Of a stretch of 64,000 nt of DNA, positions 55,125 through 61,903 are shown one piece after another. The translations under genes and the position numbers were made by a program. The stretch's first letter is position 1. Each line of letters starts with the position of its first letter. This DNA comes from Chitinophaga ginsengisoli (GTDB lineage: Bacteria; Bacteroidota; Bacteroidia; Chitinophagales; Chitinophagaceae). The stretch is taken from assembly GCF_003014595.1 (NCBI RefSeq), contig NZ_PYGK01000006.1:1-64000 (forward strand), read 5' to 3'. The notes under the pieces are model-generated. The model was not told the DNA's origin. It ran no database searches and was given only the letters and a program-made list of their open reading frames with translations.

Positions 55125-56507
55125 TTACCTCAATCCAGCCGGTATCTTCAGAATATTCCCACCAGCGACTGCTGCCTGTGAATCAAAGTGTCGTTGTACA
55201 ATAGTCTCAGGATAAGGCTGTTGTCTGCCGCCACCGGAGATCAGGGAGATAGCTTTGGCTATAAGTGGATCATTCATGTCTCCGATAGGCAGTAATGGGA
55301 GATGGGATAGTTCGTCTATGCGGTAGTCTGGTGTAATACCGTCTATATAACCGCCTTCTCCTTTTGCATTGGCAAGATTATAGGTGAGCGGCAGGAGTGT
55401 ATAAAGAATTCGTTTGGGAGAGCGCATATCATTAATGATTACCGCTGCTTTATCTTTCCCCAGGGTACCAAGACCTATCTGTACAACCTGCATATAGGGT
55501 TTCAGTGTGTTAATGGTTAATTCAGCAGCAGATGCCGTCTGCGGACCAGAAAGAATAAATACGCGTTGTAATGAAAGTCTGTTGGGAGATAGTGAGCTGA
55601 ATGATATAGGTCCGCCGCTTTCAGGCACGGCCAGTGTAGCTTTATAGGTGACGGTCCTTTGTCCCATATTGTTATTGCCTGAGTATTTTGCAAATATGCT
55701 GCCTTCATTTATTCCCGGAGCAATCAGCGCATTCAGCAGAGCGGCGCCTGCCACACTGCCACCGGGGTTATAGCGAAGGTCCAGTATCAGTTCTGTAGCG
55801 CCGGCAGTTTTGAATTGCTGGAATGCGTTGATCAGTCCCGCATTATAATTGTCATCGAAGGCATTGTAGAACAGATAGGCGACCGTCTTATTGTTTACCT
55901 TTTGTATACTTTGTTTGTAAACCGGTTGCTCACGGATGCTTTTTGCTATGAGGGGAATGTCTTCTCCTTTAGTTACCGTAGTGCCATCTGCTGTGGCCAT
56001 AGTAAGAATTGCACTGTTAGCATTCAGCATTTCCTGGCTAAGCGTTGCTGCGTTGGCAGTAGTAAGCGTATTACCATTAATGGCAGTAAAGTACTGTCCT
56101 CTTTGCAGTCCTTGTGACGCAGGAGTAGAACCGGGCACTACCAGATTGATCACGCCTATAGCGCCTCCGGGTGCGGTAGGGTAGGCGATAATGCTATATG
56201 CTATACCAAACGAGTAGAGCATGTATTTGGGAAAGCTGGAAGGATCGTCCTGCCGGTATATAACAGAAAACCTGTCGGCTGTATTTTTTATCCGCGATAA
56301 GAACTCGGTTGCAGATGGTTGGGTGTCAGCCGCAGCAGGTAGCGTGTTATTCCAGAGATAAAAGTATCGCATACTATCCAGCACCCAGTTATTGATCTCC
56401 CGTTGGGTAACGGGACCGGTAGGAGTCTCTGGTTTGACCACATCATCTTTCTTACAGGAAAAAATCAGCAGCGACGACGCCAGGGTAATAGTTATTTTTC
56501 GGAACAT
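55125..56507 (-). CDS. S41-family (C-terminal processing type) protease, lipoprotein
   Basis: 460 aa. Lipobox IFSC (Cys18), helical N-terminal part (VLDSMRYFYLWNNTLP), PDZ domain (about 95-175) and S41 catalytic domain with ILDLRYNPGGSVAGAALLNA, Ser326 in GPQTASAAE and Lys351 in LGTLGKD. The family cuts periplasmic proteins near their C-termini. It lies 20 bases downstream of the ECF sigma gene, hence one operon. S41 proteases of the Prc type are known to process FecR-like anti-sigma proteins in Pseudomonas, which is suggestive here. Confidence 0.85.
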   Translation of the reverse strand: MFRKITITLASSLLIFSCKKDDVVKPETPTGPVTQREINNWVLDSMRYFYLWNNTLPAAADTQPSATEFLSRIKNTADRFSVIYRQDDPSSFPKYMLYSFGIAYSIIAYPTAPGGAIGVINLVVPGSTPASQGLQRGQYFTAINGNTLTTANAATLSQEMLNANSAILTMATADGTTVTKGEDIPLIAKSIREQPVYKQSIQKVNNKTVAYLFYNAFDDNYNAGLINAFQQFKTAGATELILDLRYNPGGSVAGAALLNALIAPGINEGSIFAKYSGNNNMGQRTVTYKATLAVPESGGPISFSSLSPNRLSLQRVFILSGPQTASAAELTINTLKPYMQVVQIGLGTLGKDKAAVIINDMRSPKRILYTLLPLTYNLANAKGEGGYIDGITPDYRIDELSHLPLLPIGDMNDPLIAKAISLISGGGRQQPYPETIVQRHFDSQAAVAGGNILKIPAGLR

Positions 56508-56527
56508 ATAAAGGCGGGTTAAAATAG

Positions 56528-57046
56528 TTACATGTCATAGTGGGCCATCATTTCCCGCCTGATATATTGCAGCGCGAGATTAAGATGATTTCTTACAGTA
56601 GCAGGTGATAGGCTTAGCTGGTCGGCGATTTCTTTGTAACTTTTTCCTTTGTCACGGCTAAGTAGATAAATGTTGCGCCGTTGTTCCGGCATTTGTTCAA
56701 TCAGCTTGTGGACCTGTTGTCTGAATTCCTTGCGCAGCAGTTGTTCCTCGTCTTTGTTTTCTGATGACACCTGGTTGGAGGACAATTGTGAAAGTGATTG
56801 TCTTTCGCGGTATAGTTTACGGGTTTCATCGATGACAATGTGTTTGGTAAATACGAACAATAGTGGGAAGACATCCTGACCTTCCTGTACTTTATGCATG
56901 TTTTCCCAGAGCTTGATAAAGCACTGCTGAGTAATTTCTTCCGCCCGTTGTGGATCGGAAGTAAGTTTGAATGCTAACCGGTAGACCTTTTCCCTGTTGG
57001 CTTCAAATAATTGACCAAAGAGTGTTCTGGATGGGTTATCAGACAT
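56528..57046 (-). CDS. ECF-type RNA polymerase sigma factor
   Basis: 172 aa. Region 2 with EKVYRLAFKLTSDPQRAEEI and CFIKLWENM, and region 4 HTH SYKEIADQLSLSPATVRNHL, typical of FecI-like sigma factors of Bacteroidota. Such genes are normally followed by fecR; here the next gene is a protease. The only FecR in the window is about 9 kb away on the other strand. Confidence 0.93.
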   Translation of the reverse strand: MSDNPSRTLFGQLFEANREKVYRLAFKLTSDPQRAEEITQQCFIKLWENMHKVQEGQDVFPLLFVFTKHIVIDETRKLYRERQSLSQLSSNQVSSENKDEEQLLRKEFRQQVHKLIEQMPEQRRNIYLLSRDKGKSYKEIADQLSLSPATVRNHLNLALQYIRREMMAHYDM

Positions 57047-57200
57047 ATAGTTTGATATGTGGTTGCTATAATGGAAAATAAATGTAGGTCTTACATGTTA
57101 CTTGAATGTTAAGACTCTACAGTCATGCGTTTGGATGATATTTAGTGTGATCCCGGCAGGGGAGGGAAGAGCCCTCTATGGACTATTTCGCCAATTTATA

Positions 57201-57208
57201 TACTTTTG
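57201..57208 (+). promoter_or_regulatory. -7 box directly before the DUF4254 gene
   Basis: TACTTTTG matches TAnnTTTG and ends 4 bases before the ATG at 57213, so transcription would begin at the start codon. No clear -33 element. Confidence 0.5.
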
Positions 57209-57212
57209 TCCC

Positions 57213-57815
57213 ATGTCTACAGAACTGTACAACCAAATATTTGATCAGAGTATTGCCGATTATCATGTGCATAACAGTGTACATCAGCCTATCCTGAACC
57301 CGTATGAAAAAACAGCTATAGAGCATCTGCTGTATCTGAAAAACTGGATCGATACGGTGCAGTGGCACCTGGAAGATATAATCCGTGATCCGCTGATAGA
57401 CCCGGTGAAAGCATTGGAAATCAAGCGTTGGATAGACCGTTCGAACCAGGAGCGTACAGATGTGGTGGAGTATATTGACAGCTATTTTCTTGATAAGTAT
57501 AAAGATGTAAAGCCGTCTGCCGACGCTATCATCAACACCGAAAGCCCTGCCTGGGCGATAGATCGCCTGTCCATACTGGCGCTGAAGATCTACCACATGC
57601 GGGAGGAAGCTACCCGGCCGGACGCTACGCCGGAGCATAGGGAGGCCTGCCAGCGTAAACTGGACATCCTGCTGGAGCAGCGCAGGGACCTGGGAAGTGC
57701 TATCACCCAATTGCTGGAGGATATTGCTGCCGGTAAGAAGTACATGAAAGTGTACAAGCAGATGAAGATGTATAATGATCCTGCCTTAAACCCTGTTCTT
57801 TACAAGGGAAAATAA
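57213..57815 (+). CDS. DUF4254-family protein
   Basis: 200 aa from ATG 57213; the longer frame from 57102 runs through the promoter. All-helical protein with HNPxxH-like NPYEKTAIEHLLYLKNWIDT, RSNQERTDVVEYID and DRLSILALKIYHMREEATR. Function unknown, but in Bacteroidota it is regularly next to a GT9 glycosyltransferase, as here (3-base gap), which suggests a role in lipopolysaccharide or other glycan synthesis. Confidence 0.82.
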   Translation: MSTELYNQIFDQSIADYHVHNSVHQPILNPYEKTAIEHLLYLKNWIDTVQWHLEDIIRDPLIDPVKALEIKRWIDRSNQERTDVVEYIDSYFLDKYKDVKPSADAIINTESPAWAIDRLSILALKIYHMREEATRPDATPEHREACQRKLDILLEQRRDLGSAITQLLEDIAAGKKYMKVYKQMKMYNDPALNPVLYKGK

Positions 57816-57818
57816 TAT

Positions 57819-58865
57819 ATGGCTGAACAATTGAAAACAATACTGTCTATCCGTTTTTCTGCCATGGGAGATGTGGCGATGACCATTCCTGTCATGCAGC
57901 AGGTGCTGGAGCAGAACCCGGACATACAGATCGTTTTTGTCTCTAATAAGAACTGGGGAGCCTTATGTGAAGGCATTCCCCGGCTGATATTCTTTCCGGC
58001 CGACCTGAAAGGAGCGCATAAAGGTTTTAAGGGATTATACCGGCTTTACAAGGCTATCAGGCAATCGTGGAAGATAGATGCGGTGGCTGACCTGCACCAT
58101 GTGCTACGGTCTCAGATCGTACGCACCTTTTTCCGGCTGACCGGTTGCCCGGTGGCTGTTATCGACAAGGGAAGGGCTGAGAAAAAGGCCCTGGCCAGAC
58201 CGGAAGAGAAAGTCCTGCTGCCGCTAACCAGCACCATAGAGCGATATGCCACCGTATTCCGCCAATTGGGGCTATCCCTGTCCATTAATGCCACGAGGCC
58301 TGTATACCCCCGTCAACCGCTTACATCGGAGCTGACGGCCATTACAGGGCCTAAAAATGGGGATAAATGGATAGGACTGGCGCCCTTTGCGACATATAAG
58401 GAAAAAACCTATCCGCTGAAGAAAATGGAAGAGGTACTGGCCACGCTGGTTAAACATCCCGGTGTCAAAGTGTTGCTGATGGGGGGAGGGGCTGCTGAAA
58501 TAGCACAACTGACGGCACTGGCCATAAAGTACCCGGAAGCTATTGTGGTGGCTGGCCGGTTCAAACTGCCGGCAGAACTGGCCATTATCAGCAACCTGGA
58601 TGTGATGATCAGTATGGATTCGGCTAATATGCACCTGGCGTCCCTGTTCCGGGTACCGGTAGTATCCATCTGGGGGGCTACCCATCCTTTTGCCGGATTT
58701 ATGGGATTTGGGCAGAGCGAGGCCAATTCAGTACAGCTAGAGAGCCTTTCCTGCCGTCCGTGCTCTATATTCGGTAATAAGCCTTGCTTTAGAGGGGATC
58801 ATGCCTGTATGGAGTGGATACCACCTTCCGCCATTGTGGATAAGGTCATGAAAGTGGCTGGGTAA
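57819..58865 (+). CDS. Glycosyltransferase family 9 (heptosyltransferase-like)
   Basis: 348 aa, GT-B fold. ILSIRFSAMGDVAMTIPVM at the N-terminus binds the acceptor side, and the C-terminal half has WIGLAPFATYKEKTYPLKK, LLMGGGAAEIAQ and MISMDSANMHLASLFRVPVV, the ADP-heptose pocket of WaaC/WaaF. It adds a sugar to the LPS core or a related glycan. A cotranscribed DUF4254 gene precedes it. The exact sugar is unknown. Confidence 0.88.
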   Translation: MAEQLKTILSIRFSAMGDVAMTIPVMQQVLEQNPDIQIVFVSNKNWGALCEGIPRLIFFPADLKGAHKGFKGLYRLYKAIRQSWKIDAVADLHHVLRSQIVRTFFRLTGCPVAVIDKGRAEKKALARPEEKVLLPLTSTIERYATVFRQLGLSLSINATRPVYPRQPLTSELTAITGPKNGDKWIGLAPFATYKEKTYPLKKMEEVLATLVKHPGVKVLLMGGGAAEIAQLTALAIKYPEAIVVAGRFKLPAELAIISNLDVMISMDSANMHLASLFRVPVVSIWGATHPFAGFMGFGQSEANSVQLESLSCRPCSIFGNKPCFRGDHACMEWIPPSAIVDKVMKVAG

Positions 58866-58886
58866 GAATAAATTTAAAAACTTTTT

Positions 58887-58916
58887 TTTGGGAAATGAGA
58901 AAAAATACTAATTTCG
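58887..58916 (+). promoter_or_regulatory. Promoter of tRNA-Gln
   Basis: TTTG (58887-58890), 18 bases, TAATTTCG (58909-58916), one base off the -7 consensus, followed by C. Confidence 0.55.
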
Positions 58917-58959
58917 CCATCCCAAATAATGATGTCACGTACAGTTAATTTGGTTGAGT

Positions 58960-59032
58960 TTGTCCTATAGTATAATGGTAGTACATCTGATTTTGGTTCA
59001 GACTGTCTAGGTTCGAATCCTGGTAGGACAAC
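58960..59032 (+). tRNA. tRNA-Gln (anticodon TTG)
   Basis: Acceptor TTGTCCT/AGGACAA, anticodon stem TCTGA/TCAGA with loop TTTTGGT, T loop TTCGAAT. CCA not encoded. Own promoter and terminator. Confidence 0.93.
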
Positions 59033-59037
59033 AGAGG

Positions 59038-59063
59038 CCCTCAGCTATTGCTGAGGGTTTTTT
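59038..59063 (+). terminator. Terminator of tRNA-Gln
   Basis: CCCTCAGC (59038-59045), loop TATT, GCTGAGGG (59050-59057), six T. Confidence 0.9.
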
Positions 59064-59092
59064 GCATTTTAGGGGTTATGCAAATTATTTTG

Positions 59093-59312
59093 GGGCACCG
59101 GGGGCAACCCGGGTTACGAATATTGGGCCCGGGGTTGAAACCCGTGATTCCCAGGGGGATGAATCCCACATCACAACCCATTCCGGGGGACAACCCATCC
59201 GCGGTTACGACATCTCACGCCACAAGCATCACCGGGTTTACAACCCGTCCGGGGGGTATGAACCCCACATCACAAACAATCCCGGGGTTTACAACCCCGC
59301 GCTACAAACAAA
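59093..59312 (+). repeat. Array of GC-rich palindromic repeats
   Basis: About four imperfect units of 50-58 bases. The clearest two are at 59231-59282 and 59283-59312. A unit is hairpin A (CCGGGTTTACAACCCG), hairpin B (GGGGGGTATGAACCCC) and a linker ACATCACAAACAATCC; the last is CGGGGTTTACAACCCCG followed by CGCTACAAACA. Reading frames through it (for example 59048-59346) are low-complexity and not genes. An inverted relative is at 85-172. The element type is unknown; it resembles mobile REP-like repeats. Confidence 0.75.
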
Positions 59313-59425
59313 GGGACTCCTACTGAGTCCTATTATGTTTTGTTAATTACGTTTGTTATGGGCTAAAAAAAATAAAAAGGGCGACTGTAGATACAGCCGC
59401 GTTTGCACCAATCAATAATCCATGT

Positions 59426-59654
59426 GATGTAATCATTTGTGAATTTTAATTCCTCTTCGACGGACACCAAACCATTCTTGTGCACCTGTATGGAATAGCG
59501 CAGAAACTCAGACAGATTGATTGAATAATTTTCAGCTTCGTCAGGATTATCTTTTATCAATGACTTTAGCACACTGAGTGTGTTAAAAAGGAAATGAGGC
59601 TGCAGCTGTTGCAATAATACCTGCTTCTGTGCTTCCAGATTGCTTACTTTGAGT
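59426..59654 (-). pseudogene. Fragment of a LytS/YehU-type histidine kinase
   Basis: The minus strand encodes KVSNLEAQKQVLLQQLQPHF then LFNTLSVLKSLIKDNPDEAE and ends at EEELKFTNDYI. This is the His-kinase domain (QPHFLFN holds the phospho-His) of sensor kinases partnered with LytTR regulators. An in-frame TAA lies just upstream and the sequence changes abruptly after NDYI, where the ATP-binding part should continue, so both ends are missing. No LytTR regulator is in the window. Confidence 0.8.
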
Positions 59655-59764
59655 TTCTGTTAAACTGGCTATTTCGATCGCTTAAGAGACGTATTGGGTT
59701 ATTCGAACAGGGTTCTTTCCGGGAACCTGTTTTTTCCATTACCTTTATTGCAATAGCATCAGGC

Positions 59765-60325
59765 ATGGAATTGATCCAGTACATCAACAGCAAAGTGAAA
59801 CTTAGCGAAGAGGAAAGCGCTATCATTGATGCCGCCTTTAAAAGGGAAGTCTACCCCAAGGGAACTCTTTTAACACCTCCGGGCAATAATTCCCAAAAAG
59901 TTTTCTTTATAGAAAAAGGTCTGATCCGGACGTTTTATAATAAAGACGGGAAGGACATTACACATTTTTTCTTCGATGAGAACAGATTTACGATGTCTCT
60001 GGAGAGTGTCTATTTTAACCATCCCGACCCTTATGGAAGAGAAGTATTGGAGAATGCAACACTGAGAATTATCCTGTTCAGGGACTTTAATGCGTTACTC
60101 AATGAAATTGCGGAATTTAAGAACCTGGGTATTATGGTAGCTATAGAGTTCCTGAAGCTGTTCTCCGACAAATTATATTCGTTGCAGTTTCAAACAGCAG
60201 AGCAACGTTATAAGTTTATGATGGATAATTATTCAAACATACTATCAAGAGCCCCACTTGGACATATCGCCTCTTACCTGGGTATTACCCAGCAAACCCT
60301 GAGTGTTATAAGAGCTAAATATTAG
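59765..60325 (+). CDS. Crp/Fnr-family transcriptional regulator
   Basis: 186 aa. Cyclic-nucleotide-binding-like barrel (residues 20-125, with YPKGTLLTPPGNNSQKVFFI and IEKGLIRTFYNKDGKDITHF) and a short C-terminal HTH ending GHIASYLGITQQTLSVIRAK. This compact form is common in Bacteroidota and usually does not bind cAMP. It precedes the NAD-domain and efflux genes on the same strand and could regulate them. Confidence 0.87.
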   Translation: MELIQYINSKVKLSEEESAIIDAAFKREVYPKGTLLTPPGNNSQKVFFIEKGLIRTFYNKDGKDITHFFFDENRFTMSLESVYFNHPDPYGREVLENATLRIILFRDFNALLNEIAEFKNLGIMVAIEFLKLFSDKLYSLQFQTAEQRYKFMMDNYSNILSRAPLGHIASYLGITQQTLSVIRAKY

Positions 60326-60454
60326 TTTTCCCTCCCTTGACGAAACAAAATCCGCTTCAGCGTGTTCACTTTTTAATATAGATTAAAAATGGTCCCCCAT
60401 TTCTTTCCTTGCTTTGCATTGTAATTCGTTATCAATACAAATGCTATATAAGGA

Positions 60455-60841
60455 ATGGGGATTCATTATGTATTTTTTGCAGATGATTTAGGCATTGCCT
60501 CTGTCTATCCCGCCTTAAAAGACAGGCTTGCCAAACCAGGCTACACACATGTGTCGCTGCTTTATCGCTCTGCCGATAGCCTATATGCGTTTCAAAAAGA
60601 ATTGGAGATACTCCACAGGCATTTTCCCACGAGGTTACTGATATACTATTATTCAGGAAAGCCGGCCAGACAATGGATCATCGAGCAAGGCGACATTGAA
60701 GCAGTATTGAATGCAAATACGATGCGGCAGATGAGTTTCATTATATCGGGTAATGAGTTGTTTACTAAAAACATCAAAGAAGTGCTACTCTTTCTAGGTA
60801 TAGAAGATGTGGCGATACAGGAACAATATTTCACAGAATAA
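60455..60841 (+). CDS. Stand-alone NAD-binding domain of ferredoxin-reductase type
   Basis: 128 aa. YVFFADDLGIASVYPALKDR resembles the GIxPxxxxLK nucleotide-binding turn of FNR-like reductases, and HVSLLYRSADSLYAFQKELE plus the end EDVAIQEQYFT match the last part of this domain. The FAD-binding and 2Fe-2S parts that normally precede and follow it are absent, so it is a truncated relic or a separate subunit. It lies 15 bases before the efflux adaptor gene, hence likely cotranscribed. Confidence 0.6.
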   Translation: MGIHYVFFADDLGIASVYPALKDRLAKPGYTHVSLLYRSADSLYAFQKELEILHRHFPTRLLIYYYSGKPARQWIIEQGDIEAVLNANTMRQMSFIISGNELFTKNIKEVLLFLGIEDVAIQEQYFTE

Positions 60842-60856
60842 TAAAATATAAAAAAG

Positions 60857-61894
60857 ATGAGACGATCTCTATTTTATTTTACAACGATTGTCATCTTGAT
60901 TTTCTCAAGTTGCAGGAACAAAGAAAAACAAACAGCTGAAAGTACTTCTCAGCCTTTGGCTGTCAGGGCGGAAGAAGTACAGCCTACCACCATCTCTGGT
61001 GCAGTTTCAGTAAGTGGAAACATAGAAGGCAATACTACCGTAAAGTTGGGCTTTATGGTGGGAGGCAAGGTCAATTATATTTCCAGTAACGAAGGAGATA
61101 ATATCTCCAAAGGGCAATTGATTGCCAGCCTTGATCCTACCAATTATTCCATCGCTAAAGGGCTTGCAGACGTTCAGGTAAGTACGGCAAGCGATGAATT
61201 TGACCGACTGAAAATATTGCATGAACGCGGGAGTCTCAGCGAGAGCGACTTTTCTAAAATAGGTTTCAGTGTGCAACAGGCAAAGCTTCAACAGCAGCTA
61301 CAACAGAAGAACCTGTCTGATACCCGCTTATATTCTCCCATTAGCGGCGTATTGCTGAAAAGACAGGTAGAAGTAGGAGAGATCGTAAGCGTTGGTCTGC
61401 CATTGTTTATCATATCTGATATCAGCAAAGTAAAGGTACTGGCTTATGTTCCTGAAGGAGAACTGCATGAGATCAGGATTGGTCAGACTGCAAACATTCG
61501 CATCTCCTCTCTTGACAGAACGTTTACAGGTAAAGTAATTGAGATTGGTTCTACAGCTGATGCCACCTCCAGGGCTTTTACGATAAAGATCGGGATAGAC
61601 AATCCCGGATTGATCATTCGCCCGGGAATGATTGCAGAAGCCAACGTTGCAACTAATAGTCAAAAACAGGTGATCCTCCTGCCTGCAGAATGCATTCAAC
61701 AGGACCAGGCCAATCAGAGTTTTGTCTTTGTGGTGGACAAATCACAGAACAAAGCATTCCGGCGTAGGGTAAGCCTGGGAAGCATGGTGGACAACAAGAT
61801 AGAAATTGTATCAGGGCTTGCCGAGAAAGAGATCGTGGTTACCGGCGGCCAGAAAAGACTGTCTGATGGTTCCCTGATTACTATTACCAAATAA
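60857..61894 (+). CDS. RND efflux periplasmic adaptor (membrane fusion lipoprotein)
   Basis: 345 aa. Lipobox IFSSC (Cys19). Lipoyl/barrel-sandwich segments flank a helical hairpin (VNYISSNEGDNISKGQLIAS, then SDTRLYSPISGVLLKRQVEV), followed by the beta-barrel and membrane-proximal domain (GLAEKEIVVTGGQKRLSDGS). It bridges the RND pump and the outer-membrane channel. The permease gene begins 9 bases later. The helical hairpin is short, as in AcrA-like adaptors of Bacteroidota. Confidence 0.9.
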   Translation: MRRSLFYFTTIVILIFSSCRNKEKQTAESTSQPLAVRAEEVQPTTISGAVSVSGNIEGNTTVKLGFMVGGKVNYISSNEGDNISKGQLIASLDPTNYSIAKGLADVQVSTASDEFDRLKILHERGSLSESDFSKIGFSVQQAKLQQQLQQKNLSDTRLYSPISGVLLKRQVEVGEIVSVGLPLFIISDISKVKVLAYVPEGELHEIRIGQTANIRISSLDRTFTGKVIEIGSTADATSRAFTIKIGIDNPGLIIRPGMIAEANVATNSQKQVILLPAECIQQDQANQSFVFVVDKSQNKAFRRRVSLGSMVDNKIEIVSGLAEKEIVVTGGQKRLSDGSLITITK

Positions 61895-61903
61895 TTACTG
61901 CAA

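Noticed and set aside
59093-59312. CRISPR array
   Set aside because: Units are imperfect palindromes that vary in arms; there are no constant repeats with unique spacers and no cas genes.
59048-59346. Two overlapping frames rich in Gly, Pro, Thr and His
   Set aside because: They arise from the palindromic repeat array; the amino-acid repeats follow the DNA repeats.
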